Below, piece by piece: positions 16,863-25,370 of a stretch of DNA of 64,000 bases. This stretch comes from Marinoscillum furvescens DSM 4134 (GTDB lineage Bacteria > Bacteroidota > Bacteroidia > Cytophagales > Cyclobacteriaceae). The notes beneath the pieces are model-generated. The model worked only from the letters and a program-made list of their open reading frames with translations, was not told the DNA's origin and searched no databases. Each line of letters starts with the position of its first letter. Position 1 is the first letter of the stretch. Location: the NCBI RefSeq assembly GCF_003386095.1, contig NZ_QREG01000003.1, forward strand, positions 186,001-250,000, in the 5' to 3' direction. The translations under genes were made by a program, and so were the position numbers.

Positions 16863-17887
16863 TTTAAGTCCGCCTCTGTTAATTTATGATATTGATTTAA
16901 TTCATGAACTACAACCTTACCTACAACACGTTCCCAATCCATCGGATTAATCCCGTCTCCTGGTCTAAGAGGAATCAGATCGCTTTCTTCCAAAACTTTC
17001 CCTTTTTTAACACCTCTGGCTAAGTGAATACTTTTTCTAGCAATCGATATGTTTTTCAATTCACTTAATGAAGGCTCTTTTTTTCCAGTACCTCCAATAG
17101 CCTTTTCTATGTTCCGTATCGCTTTTACCATTTCCAATAGCTCGTCTGGTTCTAAAGAAGCAGCGTGATCAGGTCCCTCCATGCTTCTATCTAAAGTAAA
17201 ATGCTTCTCGATGACAGTAGCTCCAAGAGCTACTGCTGCTACAGGCACTTCAATTCCTAATGTATGATCAGAATATCCAATTCTTACCTTACATTCATAA
17301 CCAATAGTTTTCATCGCTTTTAGATTAACATCAGAGTAAGGCGTTGGGTATTCTGTGTTGCAGTGCAATACTGTGATATCATTAAGCTCTAGATTTTCTG
17401 AAACTAAAACTTGAATTGCCGCTTTTATCTCCTCAATTGTAGACATCCCAGTTGAGAGTATTACCCTCTTCGCAATTCTTGCTAGCCTTTTCAAATAGGG
17501 ATAATTGGTAATTTCACCACTCGGAATTTTGAACAGTTCCAATCCTAGATCATTTAAATAGTCAATTCCGTCAACATCAAAAGCTGTTGACAAAAATTTA
17601 ATACCCTTTTTATTACAGTATTCTATCAATTCAATGTGATCACCTTCTGAGAGTTCTAGTTTCTTTAGCATTTCGTATTGACCATCATCTCCATCTTTCA
17701 TATTTGAAATTTGATAGTCCGCCTTTTTTGCTGACCGGCTTACTAATTTATCCGCTTTGAAAGATTGAAACTTTACAAAATCTGCACCAGCTTCAAAAGC
17801 CACGTCAATAAGCGCCTTTGCTTTTCTTAAATCTCCATTATGATTAACTCCAGCCTCAGCTATGATTATTGTTTTTGACATCATCAT
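16859..17887 (-). CDS. legI: N-acylneuraminate/legionaminic acid synthase (NeuB/LegI type)
   Basis: A 342-residue enzyme that condenses phosphoenolpyruvate with the six-carbon diamino sugar to form the nine-carbon nonulosonic acid. The NeuB TIM-barrel domain spans about residues 5-260 (IIIAEAGVNHNGD, FVKFQSFKADKLVS, FDVDGIDYLNDLGLELFKIPS, STGMSTIEEI, HCNTEYPTP, GYSDHTLGIEVPVAAVALGA, EKHFTLDRSMEGPDHAASL). A C-terminal antifreeze-like SAF domain follows (about 280-342, IHLARGVKKGKVLEESDL). Two Met codons follow the first; any of the three could be the start. It overlaps the formyltransferase by 4 bp and legG by 4 bp. Confidence 0.93.
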   Translation of the reverse strand: MMMSKTIIIAEAGVNHNGDLRKAKALIDVAFEAGADFVKFQSFKADKLVSRSAKKADYQISNMKDGDDGQYEMLKKLELSEGDHIELIEYCNKKGIKFLSTAFDVDGIDYLNDLGLELFKIPSGEITNYPYLKRLARIAKRVILSTGMSTIEEIKAAIQVLVSENLELNDITVLHCNTEYPTPYSDVNLKAMKTIGYECKVRIGYSDHTLGIEVPVAAVALGATVIEKHFTLDRSMEGPDHAASLEPDELLEMVKAIRNIEKAIGGTGKKEPSLSELKNISIARKSIHLARGVKKGKVLEESDLIPLRPGDGINPMDWERVVGKVVVHELNQYHKLTEADLK

Positions 17888-18780
17888 CCTAATTTATCTC
17901 CTACCTTTAATTTTACCTCACTTTCAATTTCAAGTATTTCAATAAATGAATCTAAAGTTTTAACCAGGAAACCACCTGAAGTTTTATTAAGAAGTTGACC
18001 AGAAGTATTTTTATATATAGGTGCTTCTGGAATTAATCTTGCCTTATTTATTGTTATCTTTTTCTCACCAAGAAAAGTAGTAGCCTTAGGTCCTGGGTGA
18101 CAAATTGCCCTTATGAAATTGAATATGTCTCTTGAATTCTGATTCCAATCAATAATTTCATCTCCTAAGCTTCTTCGTCCACAGTAAAACCCTACTGGGT
18201 GAACTGATTCTTGTTTTATAGGGGTGAAGTCCCCACTCTGGATCATTTTAATTGCTTTGTATAATATTTCCGCACATCCAACATAGGCAGCTTCTAGAAG
18301 AGTCTTGTAATCATCTTCTTCAGAAATAGGATAAGTCTCCTGCAAAATAATATCACCGGTATCTATGCCTTCATCTACAAAATGCACTGTTATTCCAAAT
18401 TCACTTTCATTGTTAATCAGAGCCCAATTGAGAATATTTCTTCCACGATAAAATGGCAGCTTCCCTGCATGACAATTAATTGTATTAAACCTCGGAAGGC
18501 CGATAATTTCCTTTCTAAAAATCTGATTAAAGCTCATCGAAACGAACAAATCACAATCGAATTCTTGTGCCTCCGAGTAAAACTTCTCAGAGTTAATATT
18601 TACCGGATGTAAATACTTTATACCATATTGATCTGAGAAACTCTTTAAAGTATTGTCTTCAGTATCTGTTCTTGGAACTATAAATTCTACGGAAATGGTT
18701 TCATCCGAAATTAAATAATCAAATGCTTTATGAGACCATGGGCCATCAGCAAAATACCCTATTTTAAACTTTTTTTGCAC
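17884..18780 (-). CDS. Sugar N-formyltransferase (methionyl-tRNA formyltransferase fold)
   Basis: A 298-residue enzyme with the formyltransferase core. The Asn-His-Asp catalytic set is visible: Asn and His in NTINCHAGKLPFYRG (near residue 105-118), and the Asp in VHFVDEGIDTGDIILQ (near 140). The following region has YCGRRSLGDEIIDW and ICHPGPKATTF, as in the linker of Fmt/ArnA-like enzymes. It would transfer a formyl group from N10-formyl-tetrahydrofolate to a sugar amine. It lies between the aminotransferase legC and the synthase legI, where legionaminic clusters carry the acetyltransferase legH, so the predicted substrate is the NDP-4-amino-4,6-dideoxy-GlcNAc made by LegB/LegC. The protein is too diverged and oddly placed to be the housekeeping Fmt. 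It overlaps legC by 17 bp. Confidence 0.85.
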   Translation of the reverse strand: MQKKFKIGYFADGPWSHKAFDYLISDETISVEFIVPRTDTEDNTLKSFSDQYGIKYLHPVNINSEKFYSEAQEFDCDLFVSMSFNQIFRKEIIGLPRFNTINCHAGKLPFYRGRNILNWALINNESEFGITVHFVDEGIDTGDIILQETYPISEEDDYKTLLEAAYVGCAEILYKAIKMIQSGDFTPIKQESVHPVGFYCGRRSLGDEIIDWNQNSRDIFNFIRAICHPGPKATTFLGEKKITINKARLIPEAPIYKNTSGQLLNKTSGGFLVKTLDSFIEILEIESEVKLKVGDKLG

Positions 18781-19912
18781 TACTTGGAATGTTTACGATT
18801 CGTTCAGCTAATAACTTAGTGTTTATTTGAGCATCCCTTTGACTGTTCTCGTACATTGGAAGTTTATACATTAACTGCCAAATGGGTCGAGTCATCACAT
18901 TGTTGGAATTTGTATATTCCATAAATTTATTCTTAGATTCTTGATCTTGAAACTCCACTGGGAACAACCAATAATTCCACTCAGTATCAACAGGAATTTC
19001 CTTCATTCGAAAAGAACCTGAATCAAGTTCTTTACAGTAGATTTCATAAACAGTCTTCTTGGATTCAATGAATTCATTGAGCTTTTCAAATTGAGCTAAA
19101 CCTAGTGCCGCATTTAAGTTAGGCATTCTAAAATTATACCCGATTTCATCGTGATAGTAGTCCCAAGCGTGAGGCACCTTTGCTGTATTAGTAAGATACT
19201 TTGCTTTGTTTGCGAATTGAGGGTCAGATGAAACAATTGCTCCGCCCCCCCCAGATGTGATAATTTTATTGCCATTAAAACTGAATGCACCCATCAGTCC
19301 AAAAGTACCAGAATGTTTCCCCTTGTAAGAACTTCCTAATGATTCTGCTGAGTCCTCTACTACAGGAATATTCCATTCATTGGCTATTTCAACTATCTCA
19401 TCTATCCTACACATAAAGCCGAAGGTATGCATTGGTACAATTGCTGAAATCCTCTTGCCGGTTGATTTATTGTAAGCTCCAGTCTCTCTAAGCTCTCCAA
19501 ATTCATTTAGAAAGTTTCTTAAAGCTAGTGGCGACAATCCCATTGTATCATAATCCACATCCACAAATACAGGAGAAGCACCATTATAACTAATGGCGTT
19601 CGCAGTAGCAACAAATGTTAGTGCTTGTGTAATGACTTCAGATTTATTGTTCACTCCTGCAATACGTAGCGCTACTTGAAGCGCTGCGGTTCCATTTACA
19701 ACGGCTGCAGCTTTTCCCGCTCCACAATAATTGGATATAGCCGCTTCGAACTTATCAACAAATTCACCAACCGATGACACAAAAGTTGAATCAATGGTCT
19801 GAGCTAAGTACCGTTTCTCTTTCTCATCAAATCGAGGTTCGTGAAGCGGTATAAAATCTTTAGTTCCATATATTGATTGAACAAGTTCAACGAAAGATCT
19901 AATCTCAGACAT
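18764..19912 (-). CDS. legC: PLP-dependent aminotransferase, LegC family (DegT/DnrJ/EryC1)
   Basis: A DegT-type aminotransferase of 382 residues that adds an amino group at C4 of the keto-sugar formed by LegB. The ATG at 19912 (MSEIRSFVELV) is preferred over an in-frame start further upstream, because it gives the usual LegC beginning and only an 8-bp overlap with legB. Landmarks: FIPLHEPRFDEKEKRYL and TFVSSVGEFVDKFE at the start, VVNGTAALQVALRIAG, QALTFVATANAISYNGASP, VVEDSAESLGSSYKGKHSG and the PLP-lysine segment FSFNGNKIITSGGGGAIV. Order in the operon is legB-legC-formyltransferase. The glutamate-dependent reaction is inferred from the family. Confidence 0.9.
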   Translation of the reverse strand: MSEIRSFVELVQSIYGTKDFIPLHEPRFDEKEKRYLAQTIDSTFVSSVGEFVDKFEAAISNYCGAGKAAAVVNGTAALQVALRIAGVNNKSEVITQALTFVATANAISYNGASPVFVDVDYDTMGLSPLALRNFLNEFGELRETGAYNKSTGKRISAIVPMHTFGFMCRIDEIVEIANEWNIPVVEDSAESLGSSYKGKHSGTFGLMGAFSFNGNKIITSGGGGAIVSSDPQFANKAKYLTNTAKVPHAWDYYHDEIGYNFRMPNLNAALGLAQFEKLNEFIESKKTVYEIYCKELDSGSFRMKEIPVDTEWNYWLFPVEFQDQESKNKFMEYTNSNNVMTRPIWQLMYKLPMYENSQRDAQINTKLLAERIVNIPSSAKKV

Positions 19913-20894
19913 TGTATATATCCGCCTTATATCGTGATAAATTATCTTTATCTGAAAACCATTTAATGGTTTTTTCAATTCCTTCTGCTAAAGTATGGTT
20001 TGGCTCCCAGTCCGTATATTTTCTAATTTTTTCATTAGAACCAAATAACCGGAATACTTCACTTTTAGAAGGTCTCAACCGCTCTCCGTCGGTTACAATT
20101 ATAGCTTCAGGATTGATTTGATTAATCATCTCTTGAGCAAGGGCTCCTATTGAAATCTCAGATTGAGTTGCAATATTAACCTCATGCCCAATCAGCTCAT
20201 TACAATTTGATATAGCATGAAATCCCCTTACAGTATCCTCTACATAGAGTAGATCACGAGTAGGAGTTATATCACCTAACTTGATCTCCTTAGACCCTGA
20301 CAATAATTGAGAGATAATTGTTGGGATTACTGCTCTCGCAGATTGGCGAGGACCATATGTATTAAAAGGACGAACGATCGTAACCGGTAAATCAAAACTT
20401 CGATAGAAAGAATCTGCAATGCTATCAGCTCCAATTTTAGTGGCAGAGTAAGGAGATTGGGGTTGCTTTAGATGCTCTTCTGTAATTGGAACAAACTGAG
20501 CCGTTCCATATACCTCTGATGTCGAGGTAACTAATATTCGTTCGATCTCAAAGTCTCTGGCTGCTTGCACAACATTTAATGTTCCTTTGATATTTGTATC
20601 AACGTAAGAATCAGGAGAATGGTAACTAAATGGAATCGCAATTAGAGCGGCTAGGTGATATACCACATCTACATCTTTCATCGCCTCTCTAACTCCATTT
20701 GGATCCCTAATATCACCTGTGAAAATTTCAACCCCATTAAGAATGGATTGGTCCAAAGTGTCCAACCATCCCCAAGAATTGAAAGAATTGTAATAACAAA
20801 ATGCTTTCACTGTACATCCCATTCTTACCAAAAGTTCTGTTAAGTGGCTTCCAATGAACCCATCTGCGCCTGTAACTAAAACTCGATTACTCAT
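19905..20894 (-). CDS. legB: NDP-HexNAc 4,6-dehydratase, LegB family
   Basis: A 329-residue extended SDR that removes water from an NDP-N-acetylglucosamine to give the 4-keto-6-deoxy sugar, the first committed step of the legionaminic pathway. The ATG at 20894 (MSNRVLVTGADGFIGSH) places the NAD motif at the N-terminus; a longer frame to 20960 would overlap wzz by 74 bp and is rejected. Other motifs: YHLAALIAIPFSYHSPDSYV, TSTSEVYGTA near 127, the catalytic YSATKIGAD near 151, RPFNTYGPRQSARAVIPTI and TPTRDLLYVEDTVRG. These match LegB/RmlB-like dehydratases and not GalE. It overlaps wzz upstream and legC downstream by 8 bp each. Confidence 0.9.
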   Translation of the reverse strand: MSNRVLVTGADGFIGSHLTELLVRMGCTVKAFCYYNSFNSWGWLDTLDQSILNGVEIFTGDIRDPNGVREAMKDVDVVYHLAALIAIPFSYHSPDSYVDTNIKGTLNVVQAARDFEIERILVTSTSEVYGTAQFVPITEEHLKQPQSPYSATKIGADSIADSFYRSFDLPVTIVRPFNTYGPRQSARAVIPTIISQLLSGSKEIKLGDITPTRDLLYVEDTVRGFHAISNCNELIGHEVNIATQSEISIGALAQEMINQINPEAIIVTDGERLRPSKSEVFRLFGSNEKIRKYTDWEPNHTLAEGIEKTIKWFSDKDNLSRYKADIYNV

Positions 20895-21972
20895 TTCTAA
20901 CATATAATATGGTGATATATAAAAATCCGATAAATATTCCAGCCACGACATAAGCTGCAAATATTATCATTCTTTTAGGCTTACTTTTCTCAACAGGAAC
21001 CTTCACCGGCTCTAAAATCGTAAAAACGGGTGTTTTTTCTTTTATTTGCAGCTTTATGGCTTCCTTTTGTTGGGCCAATTGATTGTAAACATTGAAGGAT
21101 AAATTATACTCAGATTGTAAACGCTCTTCTTCTGATCTTGCACGTGCAGTCTGGACATTTTGATTCCTATCCCTAAAAGCGGCCAAGCGATACTGAGCTT
21201 GTTCAAATGCACTTTTCCGATCTAAGTATTGCTCTTCAATGGACTCCAATTGTTGCATACTTTTAGAGATCGAATAATCAGTCACATAGTTGGTAATGTA
21301 ATTTTGAGTGAACTGAGCCATTTGAGCCGCAACAACTGGGTCCTGCATTTCCACCTCAATCTTAACCACATTCAGGTCCCAATCCATTTCTACAAAAACC
21401 CGGGAATGAAGATTATCAACTATTGATTGCTCAGCCTTAGTTAGTGAAAGGGCTACTGAATCTACTGACTTCATGCTCACACCTTCGATATCCGCAGAAG
21501 GTCGAAGTAATCCAATGAGCTTCCCAGGAATGGCCAAAATCCAACCAAACATTCCTACTTCATAATGCTCCATATAATAGTCATAAATGGAAAGCGTATC
21601 TCCAACCTCCGAGAAGAAGTATTCTTGTCTCATTAGCGTTAAGAGAAAAGGAGTACTTCTGGAAACGCTCTGGTATAGAGCAGGATTAATTCCCTGACTT
21701 CCATTTGATAGGCCTCCAAGATCAACTCCTGCCAAAGAAGCAAGACCTCCCAGAGAACCTCCTAGCTTACCTGGTTCATTGATTGCTTCAGGGATCAATG
21801 TACACGAGGTTTTATATTCTACAGGAGAAGTAAAAGCAATGATCAAACCTAAAACAACAAAAGCACTAGTAACTTTAACAATAAATAGCCTTCGAGACCA
21901 AATCAGCTTTGCCAATTCGATTAGGTCAATTTCATCCTCCTTTACAAAAGAGTTCTTTTTCTGATCCATCAC
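20887..21972 (-). CDS. Wzz-type chain-length determinant protein
   Basis: A 361-residue inner-membrane protein with a Wzz domain. A first membrane helix lies at about residues 32-50 (FIVKVTSAFVVLGLIIAF) and a last one near 338-356. Between them is a periplasmic region rich in coiled coil (about 230-300). The Pro-containing segment PVEKSKPKRM precedes the second helix, as in PCP proteins. It sets the length of the polysaccharide made by Wzy and links it to the Wza exporter encoded just upstream. There is no C-terminal tyrosine-kinase domain and none elsewhere in the window, so it resembles O-antigen Wzz more than a full Wzc. It starts one base before the wza-like stop region and overlaps legB by 8 bp. 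Confidence 0.88.
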   Translation of the reverse strand: MMDQKKNSFVKEDEIDLIELAKLIWSRRLFIVKVTSAFVVLGLIIAFTSPVEYKTSCTLIPEAINEPGKLGGSLGGLASLAGVDLGGLSNGSQGINPALYQSVSRSTPFLLTLMRQEYFFSEVGDTLSIYDYYMEHYEVGMFGWILAIPGKLIGLLRPSADIEGVSMKSVDSVALSLTKAEQSIVDNLHSRVFVEMDWDLNVVKIEVEMQDPVVAAQMAQFTQNYITNYVTDYSISKSMQQLESIEEQYLDRKSAFEQAQYRLAAFRDRNQNVQTARARSEEERLQSEYNLSFNVYNQLAQQKEAIKLQIKEKTPVFTILEPVKVPVEKSKPKRMIIFAAYVVAGIFIGFLYITILYVRNE

Positions 21973-24414
21973 CTACCTCGTCAAATTATTAATTATGATA
22001 GCCAAAGTACCGATTCCACTCGCAATACCTATCACTTCTTGTGGCGTCATTTTTCTTCTTTCAGGCTTTGCAGGCACTATAATTTCAGAGCCAGGCTCCA
22101 CATTCGGGTAATTTCTAAACCAAAGAAATCGTTTGGTCCTTTCAGCGCTTCCATTTGGATAGACAATATAGGCTTTGGATAGTTTGGCATTTGATGTTGC
22201 CCCGCCTGCTTGGGATACGTACCCTTTTAAACCAAGACTATTGGAGTATATTAGGTTACTACTAAAGTATACTTCACCGCGAACTCGCACCGTTTGAAGC
22301 TCCTTAGGGACACTTATTACATCCCCTGCTTTTAAAATTACATCCGCCTGAGACTTGGGCTTAGCCATAATTTCGTCAAGTTCTATCGCTATACTTTCTT
22401 CTCTATTGATCGCAAAGCTGCCCGCTGCTGTGGTTGAATCTCCTTTTCCCAATGCCTGAATTCTCAACTTCTTCACTAAAGCAGCACTCCCTTCATCAAA
22501 ATACTCTGTTTCTCGAATTAAAGTTCCACCGGCAGGAAAGGCGTCCTCAGTAAATCCACCAGCTCTTATAATAAGGTCTGAAATTCTTTCGGTTTTGGTA
22601 TTGAGCACGTATTTTCCGGGATATAAAACTTCTCCTTCCACTTCTACCACTTCCTGCTCCTGATAGTACGGTGATTTCCGGATTACCACTAGATCGAAAG
22701 GTTCTAGAACAAAGTTAGCATCCGCTTCGTCCAACGTAAGATCACTGCTAATCGGGAAATTGAAGAGTTCTGCGGTGAACCGATTGTCATCACGTGGACT
22801 AACGATCCTCCTGGCAACTTCTACAAATGACTTAGCAGCAGTCTCTTTAAAGCCATCAGCCAAATAAATTAAGTCTTCCACTGTCATCCCCTCGGCGTAA
22901 GGGAAATTGTCAGGAGACTGCACTTCTCCTTCTATAGCAACGGTAAACTCTTCACGTAGGTCAAAAATCGATTGCACTTTAACTACATCTTCAGACTGAA
23001 GTGCTAAGTCAAATTCACCTGAAATCACCTTTTCAGGGGCAAATGCAACGGTAGACAAAGTATAGTCTTCATTTTGACGGATAATTACTGCGCGTTTTAT
23101 AAACACATCAGGAGAGAAGCCATCCGCCAGTTCAATTAAGTCGCTAAGCATCATCCCCTCCTTCAGCTCAAACTCACCTGGATGATTTACTGCGCCCTCA
23201 ATTTGAACCCTTCCATCGAATCGATCCTTTATTTCTCCAATCGTGATCTCATCCCCAGCCTTGAGTGTAAACTCATTAAATTCTGATGATTTCACTGTCG
23301 CTACAGTCTTCCTGTTTTCCAGGTTTCTACGTAATGACACTGATTTAGTATAAGCCTTAGCGGTGGGCCCGCCTGCATAGTTCAAAACATCACCCAGGGT
23401 TTCTGAGGGCTTTACTTCGTAATAGGCCGGGCGTTTTACTTCACCTTTCATAGCTACGCGCACCAGGTAAGGTTTTACGAGTAAGACGTCCTGATCCTGA
23501 AGCATTATGTTTTCACCTTCGCCGTTGATTAAAAAGTCATAGGCGTCCAGGACTTTTAGTTTTTTACCTCCTCGGAAAACCTGAATTTCACGCAAACTAC
23601 CACTCTCACTTGGGCCTCCAGCCAAATAAAGTGCATTGAATGCCGTACCAAAAGATGACATACTGTATGTCCCCGGCATCCGAACTTCACCCACCACATT
23701 TACGCTGATGGTTCGAATTTGACCTAAAGAAACCTGAGCAAAGGTATTTTCGCCTAGCGTGCTGTAGATCGATTTGAGTTTTGATTTGATCCGAGACTCA
23801 GCTCGCTCTATCTCCAAGCCATTCAAATATATAGGCCCCACACTCGGTACGATAATACTTCCCTCAGGAGATACTTCTAGCCTATACGTTTGCTCAGAAG
23901 CACCCCACACATCGATGATGATTTCATCTCCGGGCCCTACACGATAATTTTTAGGTGTAGCAACACTCAGGCTTGGTTCAAATGTCAATTGGCGATTATT
24001 GAAAAAGTCCATGCCAAAAATCTTGAGCTCTCCACTTTCAATGGAATCTACAGGCATAAAACCTGCGAACAGATCCTCTTGGTCCCGCTGATCTTCTTCC
24101 CCTCTAGATCTTGACTGACTATCGACAGCTCCGTCTCCAGAACCGCCTCCAGCTTTTACCTCAGCAATTCGCTGACGCAGCTTGGCCAACTGGGATGCTG
24201 ACATACCACGAGCTTTTGCCATGGTCTCCAGCTGCTGCTGTGAATAACCACTAGACTCCATTCGCTCAATCAATTTTTCAACCTGAGCGTCGGACAACTC
24301 ATCCACATTAATATTCTGAAGGTTTTGAATGCTGGCGGCATCCTGTGCACTTAGGGGTACGGTAGTGGACAACACAATGAAGGCCAAACATATACTCCAA
24401 ATAATCTTCTGCAT
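21973..24414 (-). CDS. Wza-like polysaccharide export protein with multiple SLBB domains
   Basis: An exporter protein of 813 residues counted from the ATG at 24414, which gives a good signal peptide (MQKIIWSICLAFIVLSTT ending at LSAQ). An earlier in-frame TTG adds only four residues. A Gln/Ser-rich coiled segment (about 35-90) precedes the poly-export domain (YRVGPGDEIIIDVWGASEQTYRLEV, near 155). At least five SLBB repeats follow (for example VNVVGEVRMPGTYSMSSFG, MKGEVKRPAYYEVKPSETL, IEGAVNHPGEFELKEGMML, VEVEGEVLYPGKYVLNTKT, VRVRGEVYFSSNLIYSN). A C-terminal hydrophobic helix may replace the amphipathic Wza helix. It is much longer than E. coli Wza (about 380), which is common in this phylum. 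No lipobox is seen. It is the first gene of the polysaccharide operon. Confidence 0.9.
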   Translation of the reverse strand: MQKIIWSICLAFIVLSTTVPLSAQDAASIQNLQNINVDELSDAQVEKLIERMESSGYSQQQLETMAKARGMSASQLAKLRQRIAEVKAGGGSGDGAVDSQSRSRGEEDQRDQEDLFAGFMPVDSIESGELKIFGMDFFNNRQLTFEPSLSVATPKNYRVGPGDEIIIDVWGASEQTYRLEVSPEGSIIVPSVGPIYLNGLEIERAESRIKSKLKSIYSTLGENTFAQVSLGQIRTISVNVVGEVRMPGTYSMSSFGTAFNALYLAGGPSESGSLREIQVFRGGKKLKVLDAYDFLINGEGENIMLQDQDVLLVKPYLVRVAMKGEVKRPAYYEVKPSETLGDVLNYAGGPTAKAYTKSVSLRRNLENRKTVATVKSSEFNEFTLKAGDEITIGEIKDRFDGRVQIEGAVNHPGEFELKEGMMLSDLIELADGFSPDVFIKRAVIIRQNEDYTLSTVAFAPEKVISGEFDLALQSEDVVKVQSIFDLREEFTVAIEGEVQSPDNFPYAEGMTVEDLIYLADGFKETAAKSFVEVARRIVSPRDDNRFTAELFNFPISSDLTLDEADANFVLEPFDLVVIRKSPYYQEQEVVEVEGEVLYPGKYVLNTKTERISDLIIRAGGFTEDAFPAGGTLIRETEYFDEGSAALVKKLRIQALGKGDSTTAAGSFAINREESIAIELDEIMAKPKSQADVILKAGDVISVPKELQTVRVRGEVYFSSNLIYSNSLGLKGYVSQAGGATSNAKLSKAYIVYPNGSAERTKRFLWFRNYPNVEPGSEIIVPAKPERRKMTPQEVIGIASGIGTLAIIINNLTR

Positions 24415-24531
24415 ATGCAATTCCAAATTTGGGCGCTAAGTTATAAAAACGGTAAAAGCTTTAGGGTATTGTGCCTGATTTTTTGCGAATTACGCAAAGC
24501 CTCAAATTACATCACATACAATGTGAATTTT

Positions 24532-25290
24532 TTATTTCACTTTTCCCTGAACAAGAAAATGCGGGTTCAACAAATCCTCTTTATTGTAAACCACAGATGC
24601 ATTTTGACCTTTTCGAAGAACTTTACCACCCGCTTCTTCTACTATAATTTGAGCTGCAGCGGTATCCCACTCCATTGTAGGTGCATAGCGTGGGTACAAA
24701 TCCGCTGCACCTTCTGCCACCATCAATAACTTTAACGAGCTGCCCTTGCTAACAATTTCCGGATTACTGAGTGCATCCATAAAAGCCTGCGTGTCTTCAT
24801 TTAGGTGGGAACGAGAAGCTACCACTTTGAGATTTGGTTGCTCCAATGAGAATGAGTTGACGTTAATTGGATCACCATCTTTGAAGGCACCCTCTCCTTT
24901 CACTGCCCAGTACATTTCTCCTAACACAGGAGTGTAAACCACACCCAGTACTACCTCATTTTGATGAACCAAAGCGATATTCACCGTGAACTCACCATTT
25001 TTTTTTATAAACTCTTTGGTCCCATCTAATGGGTCAATCATCCAGAAATATTCCCAGTTAGATCTTTCAGAGTAATCGATCGAACGTCCTTCTTCACTTA
25101 AAATTGGAAGTTCGGTAGAATCTAAAACTGAAACAATAGCCTTATGAGAAGCCTGATCGGCTAGTGTCAATGGAGAATCATCCGCTTTTGCTTCTATGGA
25201 AAAATCTCCTGATTCGTAGATCTTTATAATTTCAGCCGAAGCTTTTTGTGCCGCTTCTTTAGCTTTATTCAGTAGTGTGTTAAAATCCAT
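24532..25290 (-). CDS. cysQ: 3'(2'),5'-bisphosphate nucleotidase
   Basis: A 252-residue Mg-dependent phosphatase of the inositol monophosphatase fold that breaks down PAP (adenosine 3',5'-bisphosphate), the by-product of PAPS-dependent sulfotransferases. The ATG at 25290 (MDFNTLLNKAKEAAQ) gives the normal CysQ length; the longer frame adds an unlikely hydrophobic leader. Metal-site motifs are present: ADDSPLTLADQASH near 38, LSEEGRS near 63, the WMIDPLDGTKEF signature near 84, and MEWDTAAAQIIVEEAGG near 204. It follows cysN on the same strand, 80 bp away. Its presence suggests real use of PAPS as a sulfate donor. Confidence 0.93.
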   Translation of the reverse strand: MDFNTLLNKAKEAAQKASAEIIKIYESGDFSIEAKADDSPLTLADQASHKAIVSVLDSTELPILSEEGRSIDYSERSNWEYFWMIDPLDGTKEFIKKNGEFTVNIALVHQNEVVLGVVYTPVLGEMYWAVKGEGAFKDGDPINVNSFSLEQPNLKVVASRSHLNEDTQAFMDALSNPEIVSKGSSLKLLMVAEGAADLYPRYAPTMEWDTAAAQIIVEEAGGKVLRKGQNASVVYNKEDLLNPHFLVQGKVK

Positions 25291-25370
25291 GGTCGGTATA
25301 AAGATGAAAAAAGGGTAATTGTCCAAAGCGGAAATCACCCTTTCAAGTTATGTTTTAATCAATCAGTTTT

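Noticed and set aside
24512-24526. TCACAT-ACA-ATGTGA hairpin after cysQ
   Set aside because: The stem has only six weak pairs and the T-run lies on the wrong side for the cysQ transcript, so it is not a convincing terminator; the half-site order also does not fit a CRP site.
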